From an uncultured Pelagibacteraceae bacterium (GTDB lineage: Bacteria; Pseudomonadota; Alphaproteobacteria; Pelagibacterales; Pelagibacteraceae), in the NCBI GenBank assembly GCA_902611845.1, contig CACMAX010000005.1:1-64000 (forward strand): a stretch of 64,000 nt of DNA, read 5' to 3'. A program made the translations under genes and the position numbers. The notes beneath the pieces are model-generated. The model did no database searches. It was not told where the DNA came from and saw nothing but the letters and a program-made list of their open reading frames with translations. This document shows, piece after piece, positions 1-8,333 of this stretch (positions are counted from its first letter, which is position 1; every line of letters begins with the position of its first letter).

Positions 1-1
1 A

Positions 2-589
2 ATGGAGATATTTAAAGATGACGAAAAAATTGGAGAAAGTATTTTCACATTTAAAAAAGAAGAAAATAAATTTATTGTAAAAAATACAACCAATTTTGAA
101 GTGAAATTGTTGGGTGTTACAGTATTCTCTATAAATAGTAAAGGTACCGAAGAATATATTGGAGACCAATTAATTTCATTCTACTCAGAAACATTTCAAA
201 ACAATAAGAGAAAATATGTAAATTTAATTTTTGATGAAAAAAAAGAGAGGTTTATAATTGATGGATCATCATATAAGGGTGAGGCGGATAGAGAAAATAT
301 AATCGGTCATTGGTGGAATCATAGAATTTTGCAAACTGAGACACAAATAAGTCCATTATCTGGAAGTGTAAAAAAACAAAACATAGAATTTTTAGGTAAA
401 GAAAAAATTAAACTTTATAATAAAGAATATGATGTAGAACATTTTAGACTTTTTTCTACCAACCCAAATCTACCTGATGATAAAAAATTAAATTTTGAAA
501 TATGGTACGATAAAAAAAAAGCATTGATTATAAAAGTGGCTTATAAGAGAATGGGTCTATGGGAATATAGACTAAAAAAAATTCAATAA
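2..589 (+). CDS. DUF6134-like secreted protein, 5'-truncated
   Basis: This is the 3' part of a gene that begins left of the window. The first methionine here (base 2) is probably internal, because the opening residues MEIFKDDEKIGESIFTF resemble the first beta strand of DUF6134-type proteins (a phrase like 'ydGkkIG'), which normally follows a signal peptide. About 195 residues are visible, so only the leader and a few residues should be missing. The rest is beta-rich and polar, with a SPLSG/IEFLGKEKIKL segment and a conserved-looking 'FEIWYD' near the end, as in these lipid-export-style beta proteins of unknown role. The stop codon abuts the stop of the convergent pmbA gene with no spacer. Family assignment is by recollection of motif order and is moderate; no enzymatic function can be inferred. 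Confidence 0.6.
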   Translation: MEIFKDDEKIGESIFTFKKEENKFIVKNTTNFEVKLLGVTVFSINSKGTEEYIGDQLISFYSETFQNNKRKYVNLIFDEKKERFIIDGSSYKGEADRENIIGHWWNHRILQTETQISPLSGSVKKQNIEFLGKEKIKLYNKEYDVEHFRLFSTNPNLPDDKKLNFEIWYDKKKALIIKVAYKRMGLWEYRLKKIQ

Positions 590-1906
590 TTATTTTCCTG
601 CTACTGTCATTTGATTAATCAACAAAGTAGGAGCATTTGTTGAGTACTTCATCTCTAAATCATTTGCCAAAGTAATATTCTTAAACATTTCCTTAAAATT
701 CCCAGCTATAGTTATTTCACTTACTGGGTATGTCAATTCTCCATCCTCAACCATAAATCCCGAAGCTCCAACTGAGTAATCTCCAGTAATGATATTTCCT
801 CCATGGCCTATAGTCTCTGTTATGTATAGAAATTTTTTTTCTGAATTTAACAAATCCTTAAAACTTAAGGTACCGTTTTCAAAGTATAAGTTTGTTGTTC
901 CTCCAGATCTACCATTAGATTTTAAATTTAATTTTTTACCATAATAAGTATCAATTAAATAATTTTTTAAAATACCATTCTCAACTAGTTTCAAAGAATT
1001 GGTTTCAACACCTTCGCTATCAAAGTTTTGAGAGCCTAATCCTTTTTCAATTTTTGGATCATCGATGATATTAATTGAATTTGGAAAAACTTCAGAATTG
1101 ATTTGATCTTTTAAAAAAGAAGTTCCTCTTGCAATAGCACTCGCACTAATTGCACTTGCTAGTGTGCTTAATATTCCTTTGGAAATTCTTTTATCGAATA
1201 TAACGCCAATTTTTTCACTTTTAATTTTTTTTGGTCCTAACTTTTTTATTGCTTTGTCGGCAGCTATTTTTCCAATTTCTTCTGGTTCCATCATATCTTC
1301 CAAGAATCTTGTGCTACCAAACTCATAATCTCTTTCCATTGCACCATTAATTCTTGATACAGCTACGCATGAAGATGAAAAATTTGAGGTTTTGTATCCA
1401 CCTAAAAAACCATTACTGTTTGCGAGTATAAAATTATTTTTATTTTCGGTAAAACCAGCTTCAGTATTAACTATTTTTTCATCTGTTGATGCTGTTTCTT
1501 CAACATTTTTTAAAAATTCAATCTTTTTATCATTTGGATAATGTGTTTCATCATAGAGATTAAGGTCTCTTATCTCTTTAGACATTAAATCTTTATCTGG
1601 TAACGAATTATTTTCATCTGATGGAGTAATTTTTGTAGCATCAATACAACGTTCTATTAGTTTTTCTAAGTTTGATTTAGATAAATCTGATGAATTAATG
1701 CTTGACTTTTTTTTCTCTATATAAGTAGTTAAATTGACAGCAAAACTATCTGCTCTATTTGACTCGTCTAATTTTTTATTTCTAAAACTAACATTTTCTG
1801 AAACGGAGTGAATTACTTTTACACCCACATCCGTAGCTCCTAGTTTTTTAGAGTTTTCAATACAATAAGACGCTATATCTCTTAAAAATTCCTGATCCCT
1901 TATCAT
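590..1906 (-). CDS. pmbA: TldE/PmbA family metallopeptidase subunit
   Basis: The 438-residue product matches the PmbA/TldE half of the TldD-TldE heterodimeric protease, which degrades unfolded or leader-type peptides in the cytoplasm. Visible family features are the central 'VIFDKRISKGILSTLASAISASA' type helix (about residues 238-260), 'SQNFDSEGVETNSLKLVENGILKNYLIDTYYGKKLN' and the C-terminal 'GDYSVGASGFMVEDGELTYPVSEITIAGN' block. It has no HExxxH motif, as expected for the non-catalytic partner. It lies 5 bp downstream of tldD on the same strand, so the two are surely co-transcribed and their products pair. Length is typical of the family (about 440-450). Confidence 0.93.
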   Translation of the reverse strand: MIRDQEFLRDIASYCIENSKKLGATDVGVKVIHSVSENVSFRNKKLDESNRADSFAVNLTTYIEKKKSSINSSDLSKSNLEKLIERCIDATKITPSDENNSLPDKDLMSKEIRDLNLYDETHYPNDKKIEFLKNVEETASTDEKIVNTEAGFTENKNNFILANSNGFLGGYKTSNFSSSCVAVSRINGAMERDYEFGSTRFLEDMMEPEEIGKIAADKAIKKLGPKKIKSEKIGVIFDKRISKGILSTLASAISASAIARGTSFLKDQINSEVFPNSINIIDDPKIEKGLGSQNFDSEGVETNSLKLVENGILKNYLIDTYYGKKLNLKSNGRSGGTTNLYFENGTLSFKDLLNSEKKFLYITETIGHGGNIITGDYSVGASGFMVEDGELTYPVSEITIAGNFKEMFKNITLANDLEMKYSTNAPTLLINQMTVAGK

Positions 1907-1911
1907 TTAGA

Positions 1912-3324
1912 TTAAAGTTTTGTTCCACCAACAGTCATCTTATTTATAAGAATTGATGGCTGAGCTACTCCTACTGGAACACCCTGTCCAGCTTTCCCAC
2001 ATGTTCCAATACCAGGATCTAATTTCATATCATTACCCACCAATGAAACTTCTTTTAAAATTGATGGTCCATCTCCAATTAATGTAGCACCTTTGATTGG
2101 TGATCCAATTTTACCATTATTAATTTCGTATGCTTCTGTGCAGTTAAAGACAAATTTTCCTGAAGTTATGTCTACTTGCCCTCCTCCGAAACTTACAGCA
2201 AAAATACCTTTGTCAACTGAACTTATCATTTCATCTTGTGAATATTTACCTGACAGCATCATTGTGTTTCTCATTCTTGGTAAAACCACATGTTTATAAC
2301 TTTCTCTTCTTCCACTACCTGTTGACTTAGTTCCCATCAAACGAGCGTTTAAACGGTCTTGCATATAGTTTTTTAAAATTCCATTTTCTATTAAAACTGT
2401 ATTTTCAGTAGGCGTTCCTTCATCATCTATCGTTAAACTTCCTCTTCTTTGATGTAAGGTGCCGTCATCTACAATCGTAACTCCTTCGCTAGCTACTTGC
2501 TGCCCCATTAAATTATGAAAAGCTGAAGTTTTTTTTCTATTGAAATCACCCTCAAGACCATGGCCGATTGCTTCGTGAATTAAAATTGCCGGCCATCCAG
2601 GACCTAAAACAACTTTCATTTCTCCTGCTGGCGCTGGTTTGCTTTCTAAATTCACATTTGCGATTCTAAAAGCTTCATCACAAACATCTTTCCAGCTTCC
2701 ATCTTTTAGATAATCATCATAACTTTGTCTTCCTCCAACTCCATAAACACCTGTTTCTTTTTTTCCATCTTTCTCTAGTACGACAGAAACATTGAATCTG
2801 ACTAATGGTCTATCATCTTTCAAGACTTGATTATCAGACCTAATAATTTCTATTGATTTATGTTCACCTAAAAAATTTGCAGTTACTTGATTTACAATTG
2901 AGCCTTTTGATCTTAAATAGTTATTAACACTGTTCAGCAAATCTATCTTTGAGTCGAAAGTCTTGCTTTCAATAGGATTAATATTTTCGTAATATTTGTT
3001 GTTAGTTTTAGGAATTTCACGATTATAGGTTCCTTTTTTTGACTTTAATGTATCTTTTAAATTATCGCTTGATTTTCTTAATGATTCTTTTGAAATATCA
3101 TTAGAATGAGAGTAGGCAACAACCTCTCCTGTAACAGCTCTGAAACCATATCCTTGATCAGAATTATAAGTTGAACTCTTTATTTTATTATCGTCTAAAA
3201 CAATAGACTCAGATTTTTGATTTTCTAAATATAATTCTCCGTCATCACAATTTTTTAAGGTTTCAGTAACAATTGCTTCAGCTTGCGATGTATCTATATC
3301 TGTTTCTTTGAAGAAATTTGACAT
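1912..3324 (-). CDS. tldD: TldD metalloprotease
   Basis: The 470-residue product is the catalytic subunit of the TldD/TldE protease. The zinc motif HEAIGH (H250, E251, H255) sits in 'ILIHEAIGHGLEGD', followed by 'GTLHQRRGSLTIDDEGTPTENTVLIENGILKNYMQDRLNARLMG', a strongly conserved TldD block. The C-terminus 'TCGKAGQGVPVGVAQPSILINKMTVGGT' is also diagnostic. It is the first gene of a two-gene operon with pmbA. The upstream 85 bp to the divergent gene at 3410 must hold both promoters. Start is ATG at 3324; no earlier start is plausible. Confidence 0.95.
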   Translation of the reverse strand: MSNFFKETDIDTSQAEAIVTETLKNCDDGELYLENQKSESIVLDDNKIKSSTYNSDQGYGFRAVTGEVVAYSHSNDISKESLRKSSDNLKDTLKSKKGTYNREIPKTNNKYYENINPIESKTFDSKIDLLNSVNNYLRSKGSIVNQVTANFLGEHKSIEIIRSDNQVLKDDRPLVRFNVSVVLEKDGKKETGVYGVGGRQSYDDYLKDGSWKDVCDEAFRIANVNLESKPAPAGEMKVVLGPGWPAILIHEAIGHGLEGDFNRKKTSAFHNLMGQQVASEGVTIVDDGTLHQRRGSLTIDDEGTPTENTVLIENGILKNYMQDRLNARLMGTKSTGSGRRESYKHVVLPRMRNTMMLSGKYSQDEMISSVDKGIFAVSFGGGQVDITSGKFVFNCTEAYEINNGKIGSPIKGATLIGDGPSILKEVSLVGNDMKLDPGIGTCGKAGQGVPVGVAQPSILINKMTVGGTKL

Positions 3325-3409
3325 TCGAAGAATGTAGTAGTGATTATTAATATATCAACTGCTTATTTGGCACATTTGTAAAAATAAAATATTCAAATAT
3401 AGTTTAATT

Positions 3410-3754
3410 ATGAAGGTTTTTTTTAACAATTCATGCAAAATCTGCAGAGCAGAAATTAATATTTATAAGAAAGAAAACATAGAAAATTTGAATTGGATAG
3501 ACATAACTAAAAATAAAAATGCTGAATTAGAAACAAAAAAAACTGATAAAGAGCTTCTAAGAAGACTTCATGTAGAACAAGATGGAAAAATCTATGTAGG
3601 TATTGATGCTTTTTTACTTATTTGGAAAAGTATTCCAAAATACAAGTTTCTTTATAAATTTTTTAAACTCCCGGTCATTTACCAATTATTTTATGTCGGA
3701 TATGAAATTGTAGCGTTTTTTTTGTATTTAAAAAATAGACACCAACTAAACTAA
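3410..3754 (+). CDS. DCC-family (DUF393) thiol-disulfide protein
   Basis: This small protein (114 residues) begins with a thioredoxin-like strand and the CxxC pair C9/C12 in 'FFNNSCKICRAEI', the position used by the DCC/DUF393 family ('YDGDCPLC'). The middle 'GKIYVGIDAFLLIWKSIPKYKFLYKFFKLP' matches the family's 'G..y.G..Af..iw...p.y..l.......P' pattern, and the C-terminus is hydrophobic and may touch the membrane. Its redox partner is unknown. It overlaps the convergent gene at 3751 by the four bases CTAA, which supply both stops. Confidence 0.8.
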   Translation: MKVFFNNSCKICRAEINIYKKENIENLNWIDITKNKNAELETKKTDKELLRRLHVEQDGKIYVGIDAFLLIWKSIPKYKFLYKFFKLPVIYQLFYVGYEIVAFFLYLKNRHQLN

Positions 3755-4044
3755 TGTTGAATAGCGTATAAAATCTGGGTTACAAAAGATAAAAATATAA
3801 AAAAAGAGAAAAATAAAATAAAATACATAACTGTAACCGCTCTATTCCTCTTTCTTCTTAAAATAACGAATTTTTTATCATCGAGAAAAGAAATATCTCT
3901 ATCACCTGGCACTGGATAATCATAACTCCATCTCCATAAAGATGAACCAAATCTTTTATCTAGTTTATTGTAATAATTTACCCAAGCCAATGACCACATA
4001 AACATTAAAAATAAAAATGTTAAAGCTAAAAAAGTTGAGAACAT
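3751..4044 (-). CDS. Small two-helix membrane protein, unknown function
   Basis: The 97-residue product has a hydrophobic helix at about residues 2-22, a polar middle containing 'NKLDKRFGSSLWRWSYDYPVPGDRDISFLDDKK' and a second helix at about 70-93. The aromatic- and charge-rich loop is not what a random reading frame in AT-rich DNA would give, which supports a real gene. I do not recognise a family. It converges on the DCC-family gene and is divergent from the DnaJ-domain gene at 4077, only 32 bp away. Confidence 0.6.
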   Translation of the reverse strand: MFSTFLALTFLFLMFMWSLAWVNYYNKLDKRFGSSLWRWSYDYPVPGDRDISFLDDKKFVILRRKRNRAVTVMYFILFFSFFIFLSFVTQILYAIQH

Positions 4045-4076
4045 AAATATATTAAATTATATTAAATTTTTTTTAT

Positions 4077-4802
4077 ATGTCTATCTGGGGAAGTTTAATT
4101 GGTGGGATGATCGGTTTTTCTTTAGGAGGGCCGTTTGGAATGCTATTAGGTTCCTTAATTGGTGGAAAAGTATCAAGATCAAGATCAAGATCATCATTTA
4201 AATCTTTTGCACAACCTCAACAAGTTTTTGCATTAGCTCTTATAGTTTTATCGGCGAAACTGAGTAAAGCAGACGGTCAGGTTAGTAGAGAGGAATTAAT
4301 AGCAGTAAAAGATAAACTCAAAATTCCAGAACATGAATTAGATCAAGTTGGAAAAATTTTTAATAAAGCTAAAGAAGAAAGCACTGGTTACGAGCCATAT
4401 GCGAAACAAATATCTCAGATTTATCAAGGAAATATAAATGTATTGGAAGAAGTCATTAATATATTATTTTATATTGCAGAAGCTGATGGAAATATAAGTG
4501 ATCAAGAATTTAGAATGATACAACATGTTTCTCAATTATTTGGTCTTAGTAACGCCCAGTTCAATGGAATAGTTGAGGGTAGAAAATCATCAGATAAACT
4601 CAATCCATATGTGGTATTAGAGAGCAAACCTGATGATAATCTTACAGATATTAGAAAAAGATATTTAAAATTAAGTAAAGAACATCATCCTGACTTACTT
4701 CTAAGTAAAGGAGTTCCTCAGGAAGTTATTGAGGAAAGTAAAAAGAAAATGAGAGCTATTAATTCAGCCTGGGATCAAATCCAAAAGCTAAAGAGTAATT
4801 AA
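4077..4802 (+). CDS. DjlA-like co-chaperone: TerB-type domain plus J domain
   Basis: The N-terminus (about residues 5-30) is a glycine-rich hydrophobic segment (GxxxG repeats) that could anchor the protein in the inner membrane as in DjlA. Residues 50-160 form an all-helical TerB-like region ('[20 protein letters not shown]' and '[20 protein letters not shown]', two acidic metal-binding-style loops). The C-terminal J domain (about 175-241) carries HPD near residues 204-206 in 'KEHHPDLL', the motif that stimulates DnaK ATPase. Length (241) is close to DjlA (about 270). It converges on aceA with a four-base TTAA overlap. Confidence 0.85.
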   Translation: MSIWGSLIGGMIGFSLGGPFGMLLGSLIGGKVSRSRSRSSFKSFAQPQQVFALALIVLSAKLSKADGQVSREELIAVKDKLKIPEHELDQVGKIFNKAKEESTGYEPYAKQISQIYQGNINVLEEVINILFYIAEADGNISDQEFRMIQHVSQLFGLSNAQFNGIVEGRKSSDKLNPYVVLESKPDDNLTDIRKRYLKLSKEHHPDLLLSKGVPQEVIEESKKKMRAINSAWDQIQKLKSN

Positions 4803-6073
4803 AATTGCTCAGATTCTGTTGAGCCTTCCATTGCTGTTGTGGAGCTTTTTCCAGAACTTATTGTATTGGAAACTGCATCAAAATAAGAAGTGCCAACTTC
4901 TCGTTGATGTTTAACACTTGTATATCCATCTTTTTCTCTAGCAAATTCATTTTGTTGTATTCTAGAGTAAGCAGTCATACCTTCCTTTTTATACTTTTCT
5001 GCAAGCTCGAAAATAGCAATATTTTGCGTATGAAAACCTGCTAAAGTTATAAATTGAAATTTATATCCCATCATTCCAATTTTAGTTTGAAATGTTGCAA
5101 TCTCATCATCAGATAAATGTTTCTTCCAATTAAATGATGGGGAGCAATTATAAGCTAACATCTTACCAGGAAATTTTGCATGTATTGAATCAGCAAACTT
5201 TTTTGCTTCATCTAAATTAGGTGTTGCAGTTTCACACCATATTAAATCCGCGTAAGGTGCATAAGCTAACCCTCTTGAGATTGCTTGATCAATACCATCT
5301 TTTACATAATAAAAGCCTTCAGGTGACCTTTCTCCGGTTAAAAACGGTTTATCATTTTCATCAAAATCGTTTGTTATTAGTTTCGCAGCGTTGGCATCTG
5401 TTCTTGCAAGAATAATGAGAGGAACGTCGGCAATATCAGCTGCCAATCTTGCTGCTTTTAGATTTCGGACCATGGTTCCAGTAGGAACAAGTACCTTACC
5501 ACCCATATGTCCACATTTTTTTTCACTAGCTAGTTGGTCTTCAAAGTGAACTCCGGCTGCGCCAGCTTTTATAAATTTTTTTGTTAGCTCAAATACATTT
5601 AATGGCCCACCAAATCCTGCTTCACCATCTGCAATAATTGGCAACATGTAATCAGTTCTTTCGCTGCTATTCATATCTCCATCTGCTATTTCCATATGCT
5701 GAATTTGATCAGCTCTAATTAAAGAATTATTCATAGACTCAACTAATTTAGGTGCGCTGTCGTAAGGATATAAAGATTGATCAGGATACATTTCACCAGC
5801 ACTGTTTGCGTCAGCTGCAACTTGCCAACCACTTAAGTAGATCGCTTTTAAACCTGCTTTTGCATGTTGAACAGCTTGATTTCCTGATAAAGAACCAAGT
5901 GTGTTTACATACGGCTCTGTATTCAACAATCTCCAGAGTTTTTGAGATTGCTGTTTACACATTGAATACTCAATTCTAATAGATCCTCTTAGCCTTTCTA
6001 CTTCATCAGGCTTATAATCCCTTTGTATTCCTGCAAATCTTTTCAACTCGTACGAGATTTTCTCGGCTGACAT
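4799..6073 (-). CDS. aceA: Isocitrate lyase
   Basis: The enzyme cleaves isocitrate to glyoxylate and succinate, the first step of the glyoxylate bypass, which lets cells grow on acetate and acyl units. The active-site loop KKCGH is at residues 185-189 (catalytic C187), preceded by '[10 protein letters not shown]' and '[12 protein letters not shown]' Mg-binding blocks. '[13 protein letters not shown]' and the C-terminal '[12 protein letters not shown]' are also typical. At 424 residues it is the short bacterial type. A strong ribosome-binding site (AGGGGG) lies just before the ATG at 6073. A 53-residue gene begins the transcript 29 bp upstream, and the divergent ScfR-type regulator at 6374 is the likely controller. 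Malate synthase is not in this window. Confidence 0.96.
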   Translation of the reverse strand: MSAEKISYELKRFAGIQRDYKPDEVERLRGSIRIEYSMCKQQSQKLWRLLNTEPYVNTLGSLSGNQAVQHAKAGLKAIYLSGWQVAADANSAGEMYPDQSLYPYDSAPKLVESMNNSLIRADQIQHMEIADGDMNSSERTDYMLPIIADGEAGFGGPLNVFELTKKFIKAGAAGVHFEDQLASEKKCGHMGGKVLVPTGTMVRNLKAARLAADIADVPLIILARTDANAAKLITNDFDENDKPFLTGERSPEGFYYVKDGIDQAISRGLAYAPYADLIWCETATPNLDEAKKFADSIHAKFPGKMLAYNCSPSFNWKKHLSDDEIATFQTKIGMMGYKFQFITLAGFHTQNIAIFELAEKYKKEGMTAYSRIQQNEFAREKDGYTSVKHQREVGTSYFDAVSNTISSGKSSTTAMEGSTESEQF

Positions 6074-6102
6074 TATTCCCCCTTTAAAAAAACTAATTCT
6101 TT

Positions 6103-6264
6103 TTACTTTTCGTTATATTCTTCTGTAAACTCATTCATTCCACTTGATCCCCAATCGCAGTGGTCATCTCTTAAATAAACCCCTCTGCTTCTATGCTCTT
6201 GGTGCTCTTGTTGATTTGTAGTTTGAGAACTAGTTTCAATGTTTTTTATAGTATTTTTGTCCAT
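6103..6264 (-). CDS. 53-residue hydrophilic protein upstream of aceA
   Basis: I choose the ATG at 6264 ([14 protein letters not shown]...). An in-frame GTG at 6300 would run through the repeat cluster and is less likely. The predicted protein is highly polar, with '[33 protein letters not shown]', and its codons are richer in G and C than the flanking spacer, which argues for coding. There is no signal peptide or membrane segment. The clustered D-D-H-C-D could bind metal, but that is speculation. It is 29 bp upstream of aceA on the same strand, so it is probably the first gene of the aceA transcript. I do not recognise a family. Confidence 0.6.
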   Translation of the reverse strand: MDKNTIKNIETSSQTTNQQEHQEHRSRGVYLRDDHCDWGSSGMNEFTEEYNEK

Positions 6265-6367
6265 GTAAACTTTATAATTTACAATATTTACAAAATCCAC
6301 TAAAAATGTTAAAATTCTAGTAAATACAATAAATTTTTTGTAAATAATAATTTACAAAGTTTACAAA
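6265..6367. promoter_or_regulatory. Cluster of TTTACAAA half-sites, probable ScfR operator
   Basis: The 109 bp between the divergent 53-residue gene and the regulator hold repeated copies of TTTACAA(A). They are TTTACAA at 6278-6284, TTTACAAAA at 6287-6295, TTTACAAA at 6351-6358 and 6360-6367, and the inverse TTTGTAAA at 6337-6344. The copies at 6337-6344 and 6351-6358 form a perfect inverted repeat with a 6-bp spacer. GTAAA at 6265-6269 pairs with TTTAC at 6278-6282. Two groups, one near each start codon, suit a regulator that controls both itself and aceA. Binding by the adjacent regulator is inferred, not shown. Confidence 0.6.
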
Positions 6368-6373
6368 TAGTAA

Positions 6374-7798
6374 ATGAGTCAAGTAGAATTAAACATTGGT
6401 CCAAAAATAAAAGCTTTTAGAAGACAGCTAGGTATGCAGGCAAACAAACTAGCCTCACAACTTAACATTTCACCAAGTTATTTAGCTTTAATCGAGGGTG
6501 GTAAAAGAAAAATTGACGGGGAATTACTTTTAAAAATTTGTGAGGAGTTAAGCATCAACATTAGCGATCTAACAAATAAATCAGATATCAATATGGTCAA
6601 CACAATTTCAGAGTTGCTTGATGATCAACTTTTTGAAGATTTGGATATAGTTGGTCCAGAAGTTAAAGATCTAGCAAATAGTAATCCTAAAATTGGTAAA
6701 GCTCTAATAAGATTAGGAGACATTTTGAAAAAAAAAGATCATGAATTGGTTAACAAAATTGAAAAACTTTCAGGAAAAATTGTTGATAATAGAAAAAACT
6801 CATTTCCTGGAGAAGTAATTTCAGATTTTTTGCAAGAAAATAGAAATTTTTTTCCAAAACTAGAGGAATTTGCAAATCAAATCTTTGAACAAATAAAACA
6901 AAATAATAGAACAAGATATATTGCTTTATGTGATTATTTAAAATCAGAGTATAAAATTGAAGTACAAGATATAATTCCTGAGGAAGGAAAACCCTTTTCA
7001 AAAATTTATGATAACAAAAATAGAAAGTTGCTATTATCTGATTATTTGTCTTTGGAAACAAAGAAATTACATGCTGCAGCTCAAATTGCACAAGAAGGGG
7101 CTAGTGACATAATAAATTCTTATCTTGATACTTTTAATTATCCAAATGAAGAATCGAAAAAATTAACAAAAGTTGCTTTATTAAATTATTGCGGAGCAGC
7201 AATTTTAATGCCCTACAAATTATTTCATTATGAATGTAAAAAACTTAAATATGATTTAGAGTTATTGCAAAATACTTTTGCAACTTCGTTCGAACAAGTC
7301 ACACATAGAGTAACATGTTTGAATGATCCAAAATTACCTGGGGTTCCATTTCATTTTTTGAGAGTTGATGTAGCTGGTAATATTTCAAAAAGATTTTCAT
7401 TGTCAGGTATAGAAATACCACGTTATGGTGGTGCTTGTCCTCGATGGAATGTATATTCAGCTTTTTCTAGACCTGGTGTTATACAGGCTGCAGTAAGTAA
7501 AATGACTAATGGTGAAAAGTATGTATGTATAGCAAGAACTGTTGAAAAAGGTATAGGAAGATATGGACAAAAAAAAAGTATGTTATCTATTGGACTTGGA
7601 TGTGAAGCCAAATATGCAAGAGATTTTGTTTATACGGAAAACTTAGATTTGAATGATAAAAAATCAGAGATACCTGTAGGGGTTTCATGTAGAACTTGTG
7701 ATAGACTAGATTGTTCTCAAAGAGCTTTTCCACCATTGCATAAAAAATTTGATGTAGACATTAATTCTAGAGGAGTATCTGTATATGTCAGTGATTAA
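6374..7798 (+). CDS. Short-chain fatty-acyl XRE-family transcriptional regulator (ScfR/RamB type)
   Basis: The 474-residue protein has an N-terminal XRE helix-turn-helix (about residues 8-62: 'IKAFRRQLGMQANKLASQLNISPSYLALIEGGKRKIDGELLLKI'), a middle IrrE-like region ('LNYCGAAILMPYKLFHYECKKL') and a C-terminal DUF2083-type domain with the cysteine motif 'CRTCDRLDCSQRAFPPL'. This layout defines regulators such as RamB and PrpC-type activators that sense acyl-CoA or acetate and control isocitrate lyase, citrate synthase or methylcitrate genes. Its position divergent from aceA across shared repeats strongly suggests it regulates aceA and itself. Length is standard for the family. Confidence 0.9.
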   Translation: MSQVELNIGPKIKAFRRQLGMQANKLASQLNISPSYLALIEGGKRKIDGELLLKICEELSINISDLTNKSDINMVNTISELLDDQLFEDLDIVGPEVKDLANSNPKIGKALIRLGDILKKKDHELVNKIEKLSGKIVDNRKNSFPGEVISDFLQENRNFFPKLEEFANQIFEQIKQNNRTRYIALCDYLKSEYKIEVQDIIPEEGKPFSKIYDNKNRKLLLSDYLSLETKKLHAAAQIAQEGASDIINSYLDTFNYPNEESKKLTKVALLNYCGAAILMPYKLFHYECKKLKYDLELLQNTFATSFEQVTHRVTCLNDPKLPGVPFHFLRVDVAGNISKRFSLSGIEIPRYGGACPRWNVYSAFSRPGVIQAAVSKMTNGEKYVCIARTVEKGIGRYGQKKSMLSIGLGCEAKYARDFVYTENLDLNDKKSEIPVGVSCRTCDRLDCSQRAFPPLHKKFDVDINSRGVSVYVSD

Positions 7799-8333
7799 AA
7801 AATATGTAAGTTTTATAATTATATTTTTATTTGTAAGTACAAATAATGTGTATTCAGACAATTTAAATATATTGTTTAAAGAATTGCTTAATGCAAGAAA
7901 TTTACAACAAGCAGAAAAGCTAGAAGATCAAATTTGGAATAAATGGTTAAGACACCCGAACAATGATTATCTGACGAACAAATTAGAGAACGGAACTTAT
8001 TCCATGTACCATCAGCAGTATAGAATGGCATTAAAACTATTTACAGATGTGATTAATGAGGACCCAAAATGGGCGGAGGGTTGGAATAAGAGAGCAACAT
8101 TACTATTTATATTGGGTGATTATGAGAAATCGTTAGATGATATTGAAAAAGTTTTAGATCTAGAGCCAAGACATTTTGGAGCATTATCAGGACGAGCGCA
8201 AATATACTTAAGCTTAAAGGAATATGAAAAAGCAGTTGATGACTTGAGAAAAGCAAAATCTATTTATCCATTAATCAAAAGTGGAGAAAATATAAAGTTA
8301 ATAGAAAAAATTATCAAAGACCAACAAATTTAG
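7785..8333 (+). CDS. Exported tetratricopeptide-repeat protein
   Basis: The 182-residue product starts with a Sec signal peptide (about residues 1-24, hydrophobic core 'FIIIFLFVST'). It then has helical TPR units: 'QQYRMALKLFTDVINEDPKWAEGWNKRATLLFILGDYEKSLDDIEKVLDLEPRHFGALSGRAQIYLSLKEYEKAVDDLRKA' covers about two and a half repeats (residues 80-165). It is a periplasmic scaffold of unknown partner; similar proteins occur widely in alphaproteobacteria. Its ATG lies 14 bp inside the end of the regulator gene, so it is translationally coupled to it, and it shares a four-base TTAG stop overlap with the next, convergent gene. Confidence 0.8.
   Translation: MSVIKKYVSFIIIFLFVSTNNVYSDNLNILFKELLNARNLQQAEKLEDQIWNKWLRHPNNDYLTNKLENGTYSMYHQQYRMALKLFTDVINEDPKWAEGWNKRATLLFILGDYEKSLDDIEKVLDLEPRHFGALSGRAQIYLSLKEYEKAVDDLRKAKSIYPLIKSGENIKLIEKIIKDQQI

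Noticed and set aside
6074-6102. Glycine riboswitch before aceA, as known for other SAR11 carbon genes
   Set aside because: The gap is only 29 bp and contains just a ribosome-binding site; no aptamer-like helices.
6265-6300. GTG start that would extend the aceA-linked small protein by 12 residues
   Set aside because: It would translate through the TTTACAAA repeats; the ATG at 6264 is more natural.
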